From: Curvibacter lanceolatus ATCC 14669 | GTDB taxonomy: Bacteria; Pseudomonadota; Gammaproteobacteria; Burkholderiales; Burkholderiaceae_C | Assembly: GCF_000381265.1 (NCBI RefSeq) | Contig: NZ_KB906261.1 | Span: 124,001-188,000, forward strand | DNA length: 64,000 nt | Direction of reading: 5' to 3' | Shown here: positions 1 through 7,699 of the stretch, piece after piece | Numbering within the stretch: position 1 is the stretch's first letter | Layout of the letters: the number at the start of each line of letters is the position of its first letter | Notes under the pieces: model-generated | The model's database searches: none | The model's input: the letters and a program-made list of their open reading frames with translations, nothing else | Told to the model about the DNA's origin: nothing | Translations under genes and position numbers: made by a program

Positions 1-42
1 GTATTGCATGAACTCGGCCTCGCTCAACTTCGAACCCAAAGC

Positions 43-591
43 ATGAAGCTGCTTCTCGACTTTTTCCCGATCCTGCTGTTTTTTGCAGCTTTCAAGTTCG
101 CTGGCATCTATGCGGCCACGGCCATCGCCATCGTGGCCACCGTCCTGCAGATCGGCTACCTGCGCTACAAGACCGGCAAGGTCGAACCCATGCAGTGGAT
201 CAGCCTGGGCGTGATCGTGCTGTTCGGTGGCGCCACGCTGATCTCGCACAACGACACCTTCATCAAGTGGAAGCCCACCGTTCTGTACTGGCTGATGGGC
301 TCGGCCCTGCTGATCGGGCAGTTGGTGTTCAAGAAGAACCTGCTCAAAAGCCTGATGGGTGCCCAGATGGACCTGCCCGAAGACGCCTGGCGCCTCACAC
401 AATGGAGCTGGGTGGGCTTTTTCGCCGTGATGGGTTGCCTGAACCTGTGGGTGGCCTTCAACTATGACACCGACACCTGGGTCAATTTCAAGCTGTTCGG
501 CGGCATGGGCCTGATGTTTGTGTTTGTGATCGCGCAAGCCCTGGTGCTGTCGCGCTACATGAAGACCGACGACGCCAAGGACCCCTCATGA
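43..591 (+). CDS. yciB: YciB/IspZ-family inner membrane septation protein
   Basis: Integral inner membrane protein of the YciB (septation protein A) family, which in enterobacteria affects envelope integrity and cell division; the biochemical role is not settled. The product is 182 residues, close to the family's usual 175-180, and almost entirely hydrophobic, with about five membrane segments. It opens with the family's typical MKLLLDFFPILLFF. An upstream in-frame ATG at 4 would add 13 non-conserved residues, so I take the start at 43. The stop codon overlaps the start of bolA (ATGA at 588-591), so the two are translationally coupled. The 42 bases before it are too few to name the upstream gene. 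Confidence 0.93.
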   Translation: MKLLLDFFPILLFFAAFKFAGIYAATAIAIVATVLQIGYLRYKTGKVEPMQWISLGVIVLFGGATLISHNDTFIKWKPTVLYWLMGSALLIGQLVFKKNLLKSLMGAQMDLPEDAWRLTQWSWVGFFAVMGCLNLWVAFNYDTDTWVNFKLFGGMGLMFVFVIAQALVLSRYMKTDDAKDPS

Positions 592-857
592 CCGAACAGG
601 CCGTCACCGCCCAGGCCATTGCCGACACCTTGCGTGTGGCCTTGCAGACCCACACCCTCGAAGTACTGGATGAAAGCGCAGCCCATGCCGGCCATGCGGG
701 CGCCAACGGCAGCGGCTCCGGCACCCATTTCAGGGTGCGCATCGGCTCGCCTTTGTTTACGGGCCGTTCACGCGTGGCCCAGCACAGGCTTGTGTATGAT
801 TCGCTGCGAGTTTTCATGGACCAGGGCCTGCATGCTCTGGCCATCGAAGTGCTTTAA
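588..857 (+). CDS. bolA: BolA family protein
   Basis: Small BolA-type protein of 89 residues. Family members have a class II KH-like fold and work with monothiol glutaredoxins in iron-sulfur and redox regulation; some bind DNA. Visible features are the conserved core with the invariant histidine (VAQHRLVYDSL, about residues 63-73) and the C-terminal HALAIEVL that matches the usual IHAL tail. An Ala/Gly-rich stretch around residues 30-43 replaces the more charged loop of the E. coli protein. It overlaps the yciB stop by 4 bases and lies 87 bases before the parvulin gene; yciB-bolA-ppiC is a common order in this order of bacteria. Confidence 0.9.
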   Translation: MTEQAVTAQAIADTLRVALQTHTLEVLDESAAHAGHAGANGSGSGTHFRVRIGSPLFTGRSRVAQHRLVYDSLRVFMDQGLHALAIEVL

Positions 858-944
858 ACGCCTTATTTGCTTTAACGCCCACCAGGCTTGTCTATCCATC
901 AGGCCCCAAGGCCCCAACATCTCCGGATTTTCTGAGGAACAAGG

Positions 945-1730
945 ATGAAGAAACTGTCTCTGGGCAGCATTGCTGCTGCTGCCATTGCCGTCACGCTGGC
1001 CCTACCGGTCTCGGCACAAAACATTGCCATCGTGAATGGCAAGGCAGTGCCCAAGGCCCGCGCTGAAGCCCTGGCCCAGCAAGTGGCCCGCTCCGGCCGC
1101 CCGGTCACCCCTGAACTGGAAGGCCAGATCAAGGACGAAGTGATTGCCCGCGAAATCTTCATGCAGGAAGCCCAGAAGCTGGGGCTGGACGCCACCGAAG
1201 ACTTCAAGACCCAACTCGAGCTGGCCCGCCAGACCATCCTGATCCGCGAACTGTTCGCAGACTTCCAGAAGAAGAACCCCGTCACCGACGAGGAAATCAA
1301 GGCGGAATACGACAAGTTCGCCGCGGCCAACGGTGGCAAGGAATACAAGGCCCGCCACATCCTGGTCGAGAAGGAAAGCGAAGCCAAGGACATCATCGCC
1401 CGCCTGAAGAAGGGTGCCAAGTTCGAAGACATCGCCAAGAAGCAATCCAAGGACCCGGGTTCGGGCGCCAAGGGTGGCGACCTCGACTGGGCCAACCCCG
1501 GCAGCTACGTGAAGGAATTCACCGAAGCCCTGGTCAAGCTCAACAAGGGCCAGACCACCGACACCCCGGTGCAAAGCCAGTTCGGCTGGCACGTGATCCG
1601 CCTGGACGACGTGCGCCAGGCTCAACTGCCCAAGCTGGACGAAGTCAAGCCGCAGATCGCCCAGCAACTGCAGCAGCAACGCCTGGCCAAGTTCCAGGAA
1701 GACCTGCGCGCCAAGGCCAAGGTCGAGTAA
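945..1730 (+). CDS. Periplasmic parvulin-type peptidyl-prolyl isomerase (PpiC/SurA-like)
   Basis: Exported folding helper that catalyses cis-trans isomerisation of peptidyl-proline bonds, probably on outer membrane proteins in the periplasm. The 261-residue product begins with a signal peptide (hydrophobic core about residues 7-20, likely cleavage after VSA near residue 24). A SurA-like helical N domain follows, then one parvulin domain at about residues 130-225, with the family marks ARHILV, a GAKGGDL loop and the closing FGWHVIRLDD. The tail is Gln/Lys-rich. The ATG at 945 is preceded by an AGGAACA ribosome site. It ends 20 bases before a strong terminator. Confidence 0.92.
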   Translation: MKKLSLGSIAAAAIAVTLALPVSAQNIAIVNGKAVPKARAEALAQQVARSGRPVTPELEGQIKDEVIAREIFMQEAQKLGLDATEDFKTQLELARQTILIRELFADFQKKNPVTDEEIKAEYDKFAAANGGKEYKARHILVEKESEAKDIIARLKKGAKFEDIAKKQSKDPGSGAKGGDLDWANPGSYVKEFTEALVKLNKGQTTDTPVQSQFGWHVIRLDDVRQAQLPKLDEVKPQIAQQLQQQRLAKFQEDLRAKAKVE

Positions 1731-1749
1731 GACCCCGGTCGCCCTCCCC

Positions 1750-1775
1750 AAAAAAGCGGCTCAGGCCGCTTTTTT
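1750..1775 (+). terminator. Rho-independent terminator after the parvulin gene
   Basis: An 11-base perfect stem made of six A plus GCGGC, a TCAG loop, then GCCGC and six T. Because of the flanking A and T runs it can work in both directions, ending the yciB-bolA-ppiC unit on the plus strand and the convergent minus-strand gene whose stop is at 1796. Confidence 0.88.
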
Positions 1776-1795
1776 GTTGCCCGTTCGTGCCTTGA

Positions 1796-2542
1796 TCACT
1801 GGCCAAAGGCCCAGCGCCAGGCCATCAGCGCGCCCAGCAGCACGGGCTGGTGCAGCATGTACCAACTCAGGCTGATGCGGCCCAAGGGGGCCAGCCGACG
1901 CCCCCACAGCGGCAGGGGCCGGGTCAGCCAGGCAGGTTGCACCCGCATCAGCCATTGGCCGGCCGCCAGGCCCCACCACATCACGCCCAGCCAGGGCAGC
2001 ACCGGCACATAGTCTTCCGTCACCGGCTTGTGGCCGATCAGGCCCAGCCAGTTGAAGGCGGGCCCATCGAGCACCGACAAGGCAGGCCAGGCCTGGTGCA
2101 GCATCGGCGCGGCCCAGGCCGCTGCCAGGGCCAGGGCGCCGGCGGGCCACAGCCAGCGCCCCCAGCCGGCGCTGAGCCGGGCCAGGATCAGCATCACGGC
2201 CAGGCCGTGCAGCACGCCGAAGTAGATGAAGCTGTTGGGAAACATCAGGTACGAACCCGCGCTGACCGCCAGGGCGCAGCCCGCCACCTGGGCCCAGCGC
2301 CGCCAGAACCGGGGCCAGCCCTGCCCCTGGGCCAGGGCCACCGATTGCCCCAGGCCGGCGCACAGCAGGAACAGGCTGACGATCAGGGTGCGCTGCACGG
2401 TCCAGAACGGGTCCTGAAAGAAGTTCTGGTGCAGCCAGCCCAGGTGGTTGAGGTCGAAGCAGAAGTGATAGGCCGTCATCCACAGCATGGCCAGCGCCCG
2501 CAGGGCGTCAATTGAGTCGAAACGTGCCGAAATCTTGCTCAT
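1796..2542 (-). CDS. DUF1624-family membrane protein (heparan-alpha-glucosaminide N-acetyltransferase-like)
   Basis: Polytopic membrane protein of 248 residues with about seven or eight hydrophobic segments. The opening RFDSIDALRALAMLWMTAYHFCFDLN, written here only to show the pattern of an Asp-x-x-Arg followed by a membrane His, is the hallmark of the DUF1624 branch of acyltransferases that move acyl groups across the membrane onto sugars. The substrate is unknown. I start at 2542 (MSKISARF), because the 15 upstream residues of the longer frame are not like the family. It is convergent with the parvulin gene and divergent from rlhA, with 116 bases between. Confidence 0.75.
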   Translation of the reverse strand: MSKISARFDSIDALRALAMLWMTAYHFCFDLNHLGWLHQNFFQDPFWTVQRTLIVSLFLLCAGLGQSVALAQGQGWPRFWRRWAQVAGCALAVSAGSYLMFPNSFIYFGVLHGLAVMLILARLSAGWGRWLWPAGALALAAAWAAPMLHQAWPALSVLDGPAFNWLGLIGHKPVTEDYVPVLPWLGVMWWGLAAGQWLMRVQPAWLTRPLPLWGRRLAPLGRISLSWYMLHQPVLLGALMAWRWAFGQ

Positions 2543-2602
2543 GTGCCCGAGTGTAGAGGGGTGGATGCGGGCTCCCGTGCGGCACAAGCCGTGCGGGCCC
2601 GC

Positions 2603-2608
2603 TAAAAT
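2603..2608 (+). promoter_or_regulatory. Candidate -10 element for rlhA
   Basis: TAAAAT lies 50 bases before the rlhA start in the divergent gap to the DUF1624 gene. No convincing -35 hexamer sits 16-18 bases upstream, so this is a weak call based on the -10 alone. Confidence 0.3.
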
Positions 2609-2658
2609 CCGCCCTCCTCCTGTCCAGCCTGACCGGCCGCCGCCGGTGCGCCCACCCC

Positions 2659-4668
2659 ATGTCTTTGCTCAACCACCAAATCGAGCTTCTGGCCCCGGCA
2701 CGCGATGCCGAGATCGGCATCGAAGCCATCAACCATGGCGCCGACGCCGTCTACATCGGTGGCCCCGGTTTTGGTGCCCGGGCCTCGGCCGGCAACGACA
2801 TCCGTGACATCGAACGCCTGTGCAAGCATGCCCACCGCTTTGGCAGCCGCATCTTCATCACGCTCAACACCATCTTGCGCGATGACGAGCTGGAGCCTGC
2901 GCGCCAGATGGCCTGGGATGTCTACAACGCCGGTGCCGACGTGCTGATCGTGCAGGACATGGGCCTGCTGGAGATCGACCTGCCCCCGATCCAGCTGCAC
3001 GCCAGCACCCAGACCGACATCCGCAGTGTGGAGAAGGCGCGCTTCATGCAGGACGTGGGCTTTTCGCAGATCGTGCTGGCCCGCGAGCTGACGCTGGAGC
3101 AGATCCGCGACATCCACCAGGGCCTGGACCCGAACCGCTGCCAGCTGGAGTTTTTTGTGCACGGCGCCCTGTGCGTGGCCTACAGCGGCCAGTGCTACAT
3201 CAGCCATGCCCACACCGGGCGCAGCGCCAACCGGGGCGACTGCTCGCAGGCCTGCCGCCTGCCCTACCAGGTGACCGACAGCCAGGGCCGCTTTGTGGCG
3301 CACGACAAGCATGTGCTGTCGATGAAGGACAACAACCAGTCCGACAACCTGGAGGCCTTGATCGACGCCGGCGTGCGCAGCTTCAAGATCGAGGGCCGGT
3401 ACAAGGACATGGCCTATGTGAAGAACATCACCGCGCACTACCGGCGCCTGATCGACGAGGTGATCGAGTCGCGTGAAGGCTCTTATGACCCGGCGCGCCC
3501 GCCGCTGGCCCGAGCCTCCAGCGGGCGCACCCGCTTCACCTTCACCCCCGACCCCAACCAGAACTTCAACCGCGAGTTCACCGACTACTTCGTCAACGGC
3601 CGCCAGGACGACATCGGCGCCTTCGACACCCCCAAGAACCCCGGCCAGGCCATCGGCTGGGTGACCCAGGTGGGCCCCAACTGGATCGAACTGGAAACCA
3701 GCAGCCCCGCCACGGTGCTGCACAACGGCGACGGCCTGTGCTACTACGACCTGCAAAAAGAGCTGGTCGGTGTGGCCATCAACCGGGCCGAGCCGGCCTC
3801 GGCCGGCAAGGTGGGGCATTGGCGTGTCTTCCCCAAAGACCCCATGGAGGGTTTCAAGGACCTGCGCCGCGGCACTGAGATCAACCGCAACCGCGACATG
3901 GACTGGGTGCGCCTGCTGGAGAAGAAGTCCAGCGAACGCCGCATCGGGGTCTGGGCCGCCCTGCAAGACACCCCAGACGGCTTCGAGCTGCAACTCACCG
4001 ATGAGGATGGTCACCAGGGCAGCGCCCGGCTGCAGCACCCGCATGAGCCGGCCCGCGACGCGCAGCGCAACGAGGCCAGCCTGCGCGAGCACCTGGGCAA
4101 GTTCGGCGCCACGGTGTTCGAGCCCATCGACGTGAGCGTGGCCTTGAGCCAGCCCTGGTTTGTGCCAGCCTCGGTGCTCAACCCCCTGCGCCGCGACGCC
4201 ATTGCGGCCCTGGAGGCCGCCCGCGCCGCCGCCTACCAGCGCCCCCAGCGGGGCCAGGCGGTGCAGCCACCGGTGAACTACCCCGAAGACACCCTCAGCT
4301 ACCTGGCCAATGTCTTCAACGACCGGGCCCGGGCCTTTTACGCGCGGCACGGCGTGAAGGTGATCGCCGCCGCCTACGAGAGCCATGAAGAGGAAGGCGA
4401 GGTGTCGCTGATGATCACCAAGCACTGCGTGCGCTTCTCGATGAGCCTGTGCCCCAAGCAGGCCAAGGGCGTGACCGGCGTGCAGGGCACGGTGCGGGCC
4501 GAGCCCCTCACCCTGATCAACGGCAAAGAGAAACTCACCCTGCGCTTTGACTGCAAACCCTGCGAGATGCACGTGGTGGGCAAGATCAAACGCTCGGTGC
4601 TGAACCAGGCCAAGGCCGAGCCGCTGACCTTCTACCGCACGCGGCCCGAAGCCAAGCCCCTGCACTGA
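2659..4668 (+). CDS. rlhA: Peptidase U32-family RNA hydroxylation protein RlhA
   Basis: Member of the U32 family, formerly called peptidases. The long version with a C-terminal DUF3656 domain corresponds to E. coli RlhA (YdcP), needed for 5-hydroxycytidine at position 2501 of 23S rRNA; the shorter paralogue TrhP acts on tRNA. The 669-residue length fits RlhA (about 650), not TrhP (about 450). The N-terminal U32 domain starts with ELLAPARD and carries four cysteines (172, 179, 195, 199) in the CVAYSGQC...GDCSQAC signature, a probable metal or Fe-S site. The C-terminal part has further Cys residues near the end. It is a single gene, divergent from the DUF1624 gene. Confidence 0.85.
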   Translation: MSLLNHQIELLAPARDAEIGIEAINHGADAVYIGGPGFGARASAGNDIRDIERLCKHAHRFGSRIFITLNTILRDDELEPARQMAWDVYNAGADVLIVQDMGLLEIDLPPIQLHASTQTDIRSVEKARFMQDVGFSQIVLARELTLEQIRDIHQGLDPNRCQLEFFVHGALCVAYSGQCYISHAHTGRSANRGDCSQACRLPYQVTDSQGRFVAHDKHVLSMKDNNQSDNLEALIDAGVRSFKIEGRYKDMAYVKNITAHYRRLIDEVIESREGSYDPARPPLARASSGRTRFTFTPDPNQNFNREFTDYFVNGRQDDIGAFDTPKNPGQAIGWVTQVGPNWIELETSSPATVLHNGDGLCYYDLQKELVGVAINRAEPASAGKVGHWRVFPKDPMEGFKDLRRGTEINRNRDMDWVRLLEKKSSERRIGVWAALQDTPDGFELQLTDEDGHQGSARLQHPHEPARDAQRNEASLREHLGKFGATVFEPIDVSVALSQPWFVPASVLNPLRRDAIAALEAARAAAYQRPQRGQAVQPPVNYPEDTLSYLANVFNDRARAFYARHGVKVIAAAYESHEEEGEVSLMITKHCVRFSMSLCPKQAKGVTGVQGTVRAEPLTLINGKEKLTLRFDCKPCEMHVVGKIKRSVLNQAKAEPLTFYRTRPEAKPLH

Positions 4669-4691
4669 GCCCGCTCGGGCGCCGGCAAATC

Positions 4692-4705
4692 CTGACCTGC
4701 GTCAA
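4692..4705 (+). promoter_or_regulatory. FNR/Crp-family operator upstream of the stress protein gene
   Basis: CTGAC-CTGC-GTCAA matches the FNR-type palindrome TTGAY-N4-RTCAA with one mismatch. Its centre (4698.5) lies 81.5 bases before the start expected from the TATATT -10 box at 4768-4773, one of the standard spacings for a class I activator site. The regulator encoded just downstream, convergent with the stress protein gene, is of the same family and is the obvious candidate to bind here. Confidence 0.6.
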
Positions 4706-4767
4706 GAGAGGCCGCCACGAAGCCCCCCACCCGGGGCCATGGACATCCAGTTGTCTGCTGCCAGAGG

Positions 4768-4773
4768 TATATT
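4768..4773 (+). promoter_or_regulatory. Candidate -10 element of the stress protein gene
   Basis: TATATT with no good -35 at the right distance (ATCCAG at 4745-4750), as expected for an activator-dependent promoter. The predicted transcription start is near 4780, giving a 45-base leader. Confidence 0.45.
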
Positions 4774-4824
4774 GATTTCGCAGGGTTGCCGCACCGTGGC
4801 AGCCGGTTGTTGAAAGGAATCCTC

Positions 4825-5262
4825 ATGCACATCCTCGTGCCCATCGACGGAACCGATTTGTCTCTGGACGCCGTCCGCTTTGCCATTCGAATGGCCCACG
4901 ACGGCCTGCAGGCCCATCTGCTGCTGGCCAATGTGCAATCCCCGGCGACCTTGTACGAACTGGTCAAGGCACCCAACCCCGAGGTGATCGAGCAGATCAG
5001 CACCGCCGCCGGCAGCCATGCCCTGGAAAAGGCCCAGGCCTTGCTGCATGCGGCCGGTGTGCCCCACCACACCGAGGTGGTGACCGGCGACCCGGTGCCG
5101 GCCCTGCTCGATCTGATCGAGCTCAAGCGCTGCGCCATGGTGGTGATGGGCGGGCATGGCAAGAGCCTGCTGCGCACCGTGCTGGAGGGTTCGGTGTCGC
5201 ACGACCTGCTGCAGGCTTCGCCCGTGCCGGTGCTGATCGTCAAGCCCCCACAGGAAGACTGA
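4825..5262 (+). CDS. Universal stress protein (UspA family)
   Basis: Cytoplasmic UspA-fold protein of 145 residues. It starts with the family's MHILVPIDGTDLS and ends with the nucleotide-binding pattern Gly-x-x-Gly, nine residues, Gly-Ser (GGHGK...EGSVSHDL near residues 107-122) followed by SPVPVLIVKP, so it probably binds ATP. A good ribosome site (GAAAGGA) precedes the ATG at 4825; the longer frame from 4786 is rejected. An FNR-type operator and a bare -10 box upstream suggest induction under low oxygen, as for many UspA proteins in this group. It is convergent with the Crp/Fnr regulator gene, 16 bases apart. Confidence 0.92.
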   Translation: MHILVPIDGTDLSLDAVRFAIRMAHDGLQAHLLLANVQSPATLYELVKAPNPEVIEQISTAAGSHALEKAQALLHAAGVPHHTEVVTGDPVPALLDLIELKRCAMVVMGGHGKSLLRTVLEGSVSHDLLQASPVPVLIVKPPQED

Positions 5263-5278
5263 GACCGCCACGCGGCCT

Positions 5279-5995
5279 TCAGTCGCCCTGCTGCAAGGCC
5301 TGCAGGCCCGCGTCGTCCAGCAGCCGGTAGCGCCGCCCGAGCCGGTCCAGGGGCTCGAGAATGCCATCGCGGACCAGGGCGCTGACCTCGCGGCTGACCG
5401 TCTCCAGCTTCAAGTCCAGCATGGCGCCCATGTCTTCGCGCCGGAACAGCAGCACCTCGTCAGGCTGCTCAACGGACTGCATTTTGCGCACCAAGTGGCT
5501 GACACGCTGGCGGGCCGAGCCGAAATTGAGTTCGGCCAACCAATCGTCCGCCGCTTTCAGGGCCCCTTGCCATTTGCCCATCAGGGCACCATGCAGGCGT
5601 GGGCTGTGGGTGGCCAGGCCTTGCAAGACCGTCAGCGGTATCCGGCACACAAGCACATCCGAGAGCGCCACGGCTTCGCTGTCGTAACGGCGTGTTACCA
5701 AGGCTTCCAGACCGGCGACATCGCCGGGCCGCACCACACGCACGATGCGCTGGCGCCCGTCGGCCGTGAGGCGAACCAGTTTCAACAGCCCTTTGCGCAG
5801 GGTGAGAACGCCCTGGGCACCCTGCCCCTCCGAATACAAGGACTCACCCGCCTTGTATTCGAGGTCATCGATCGGGGCATGGATCTGAGCGAAGTCGCGC
5901 TCATCGAGTTCGGCAAACAGTGCCATGTCGCGCACGGCGCAGGCACGGCAGTCGGAGGTGCCACGCCAGGCGGATTCGGTTTTGATGGGGATCAT
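5279..5995 (-). CDS. Crp/Fnr-family transcription regulator with three FNR-like cysteines
   Basis: One-component regulator of 238 residues: an N-terminal cyclic-nucleotide-binding-like sensor domain (about residues 25-140) and a C-terminal winged helix-turn-helix whose recognition helix reads LETVSREVSAL. The N-terminal DCRACAVRDM places Cys16 and Cys19 where FNR has Cys20 and Cys23, and Cys117 falls near FNR Cys122, but the position equivalent to FNR Cys29 is alanine. It could therefore bind a cluster with a non-Cys fourth ligand or have no cluster at all. I start at 5995 (MIPIKTES); the longer frame to 6121 is a non-homologous extension. Its recognition helix fits an FNR-type site, present upstream of the neighbouring stress protein. 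Confidence 0.85.
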   Translation of the reverse strand: MIPIKTESAWRGTSDCRACAVRDMALFAELDERDFAQIHAPIDDLEYKAGESLYSEGQGAQGVLTLRKGLLKLVRLTADGRQRIVRVVRPGDVAGLEALVTRRYDSEAVALSDVLVCRIPLTVLQGLATHSPRLHGALMGKWQGALKAADDWLAELNFGSARQRVSHLVRKMQSVEQPDEVLLFRREDMGAMLDLKLETVSREVSALVRDGILEPLDRLGRRYRLLDDAGLQALQQGD

Positions 5996-6117
5996 GGGCA
6001 GCACGCGCGAAAAATGCGTCGTCAAGCCCTGGATTGTCGCAGTTGAACCGCCCGACACAGGCATTGTGTGGCGGGCGACTTCATCCAGCCCGTGTAGCCT
6101 GGCCAAAGGCCAGGGGT

Positions 6118-6465
6118 TCAATGCTGGGGATCGGCGCTCCGGCTGCCGTGAATCAACTGCAGCCTGCGCGTTGCGTCAGCCGCATGGACCGGGTTGTCCA
6201 TCGCGGATTGCTGAGGGGCCCACAAACCCTGCTCGGCCTGGCAGGCCTTCAGTTCCTGGCGGGTCACGGCGGCCAGCGCAAAACCGGCGACCAGCGCCAG
6301 GATGCTGATCGGGGTGAGCGCGGACGCACTTTGGTTGCTGAGGCCCATCGCATGGCCAGCCAAGTGGCCCCAGGCAGCCGCCAAGCCCAATACGATCAGA
6401 ACACGTGCAATCTGCCATTGACGGTGGGCTTGGCTGGATCGCAAGGGTGGAACAATTTGTTTCAT
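6118..6465 (-). CDS. Small membrane protein of unknown function
   Basis: I do not recognise this 115-residue product. Two hydrophobic stretches (about residues 17-40 and 47-67) suggest two membrane segments, followed by a hydrophilic C-terminal tail of about 45 residues. The start at 6465 (MKQIVPPL) is supported by a GGGAGAA ribosome site; the frame open further upstream lacks one. It lies downstream of arfB on the same strand with a gap of about 105 bases and upstream of the Crp/Fnr gene. Confidence 0.55.
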   Translation of the reverse strand: MKQIVPPLRSSQAHRQWQIARVLIVLGLAAAWGHLAGHAMGLSNQSASALTPISILALVAGFALAAVTRQELKACQAEQGLWAPQQSAMDNPVHAADATRRLQLIHGSRSADPQH

Positions 6466-6570
6466 ATTTTCTCCCTTGCGCGGATGATAAATCGAAACCG
6501 GCAACATCCATCCACCCCGGATGCCAATTGCAGCTTTGATCTCAGCCGTTGCGGCCTGCGAACAACAGAC

Positions 6571-7035
6571 TCAACCGTGGCCTTCATCCCGCGGACGGCT
6601 GCGTTGCTGCTTCACCAGCCCACGCTGGTTTTTCTCCTGCAAGCGCCGAAGCCGTGAGCCCCGGGTGGGCTTGGTCGGGCGCCGTGTTTTGGGGGGAACA
6701 GCCACCGAGTCGATCAGTGCCTGCAAACGCTGCAGGGCCTCCAGGCGGTTCTGCTCCTGGCTGCGCTGGGTCTGGGCCTTGATCACCACCACCCCTTCGG
6801 CAGTGATGCGGTGGTCGCGCAGCCCCAGCAGCCGCTCCTTCAGATCGTCGGGCAGGGACGCATCCGGAATGCTGTAGCGCAGGTGCACCGCGCTGGACAC
6901 CTTGTTGACGTTCTGCCCCCCCGCGCCCTGGGCCCGGATGGCTGTGAACTCCACCTCGTCTTCGCGCACCAGCGAGCCCGGGGCTGGCTGGACCGGGCCT
7001 GGGGTGTCGTCTTCTGCGCCCACGTTCGCGCCCAC
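6571..7035 (-). CDS. arfB: Alternative ribosome-rescue factor / peptidyl-tRNA hydrolase ArfB
   Basis: Codon-independent peptidyl-tRNA hydrolase that frees ribosomes stalled on truncated mRNA. The 154-residue protein has the release-factor GGQ motif at residues 39-41 (GAGGQNVNKV) and a highly basic C-terminal tail rich in Arg, Lys and Gln, which in the family slips into the empty mRNA channel. An acidic and Pro-rich N-terminus of about 20 residues precedes the domain. The start lies 2 bases after the flavin reductase stop, so the two are probably co-transcribed. Together with smpB at 23281 the window carries components of two rescue systems. Confidence 0.92.
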   Translation of the reverse strand: MGANVGAEDDTPGPVQPAPGSLVREDEVEFTAIRAQGAGGQNVNKVSSAVHLRYSIPDASLPDDLKERLLGLRDHRITAEGVVVIKAQTQRSQEQNRLEALQRLQALIDSVAVPPKTRRPTKPTRGSRLRRLQEKNQRGLVKQQRSRPRDEGHG

Positions 7036-7037
7036 GC

Positions 7038-7658
7038 TCAGCGCGGTCGGTACAGCTTGAACAGCTGCTCAGGCCCGACGCTGAAGTAATCGGCCGGGCC
7101 ACCGCCGCGCAGCACGGGGCCGGCTGCGGCGGTGTCAAAGACGCCGTCGCGCAGCAGCCTGCGTTCGATGTGCACCGCCACCACCTCGCCCAGCACCAGC
7201 CAGGTGGGCACGGCCTCATGGGCGGCGGTCTGGAGCTGGATCAGCTGGGTCAGGCGGCATTCGAAGTTGACCGGGCTTTCACCCACGCGCGGGGGCTTCA
7301 CGATGCGCGAGGGCAGCGGCGTCAGCCCGGTGAGTTCGAACTCGCTGACCTCGGGCGGCACCGCGGCGCAGCTCTGGTTCATGGGCTCGACCAGCGGCCG
7401 GTTCACCAGGTTCCAGACAAATTCGCCGGTCTGCTCGATGTTGCGCACCGTGTCCTTGTAGCCAATGCTGGCAAAGCCCACGATGGGCGGCACGTAATTG
7501 AAGGCGTTGAAAAAGCTGTAAGGCGCCAGGTTCAGCGCCCCGTCTGCCGAGCAGGTGGAGATCCAGCCGATGGGGCGCGGCCCCACGATGGCGTTGAAAG
7601 GGTCGTGCGGCAGGCCATGGCCCTGGGCCGGTTCGTAAACATGGCGGTCTTCAGTCAT
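7038..7658 (-). CDS. Flavin reductase-like FMN-binding split-barrel protein
   Basis: Protein of 206 residues of the flavin reductase-like family (FMN-binding split barrel). The conserved opening PFNAIVGPRPIGWIST and the NLAPYSFFNAF segment shortly after are the flavin-contacting strands of this family. Members reduce FMN or bind it for redox reactions on unknown small molecules. It follows the aldehyde dehydrogenase gene by 41 bases and precedes arfB by 2 bases on the minus strand. The substrate cannot be named. Confidence 0.85.
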   Translation of the reverse strand: MTEDRHVYEPAQGHGLPHDPFNAIVGPRPIGWISTCSADGALNLAPYSFFNAFNYVPPIVGFASIGYKDTVRNIEQTGEFVWNLVNRPLVEPMNQSCAAVPPEVSEFELTGLTPLPSRIVKPPRVGESPVNFECRLTQLIQLQTAAHEAVPTWLVLGEVVAVHIERRLLRDGVFDTAAAGPVLRGGGPADYFSVGPEQLFKLYRPR

Positions 7659-7699
7659 GGCGGTCTTTCGTGCAAGGTGTCAGAGACGGGGCCCAGGCA

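Noticed and set aside
2602-4665. Minus-strand open frame of nearly 690 codons
   Set aside because: Shadow of rlhA, which carries complete family motifs; the minus frame is His/Gly/Val-rich and matches no known pattern.
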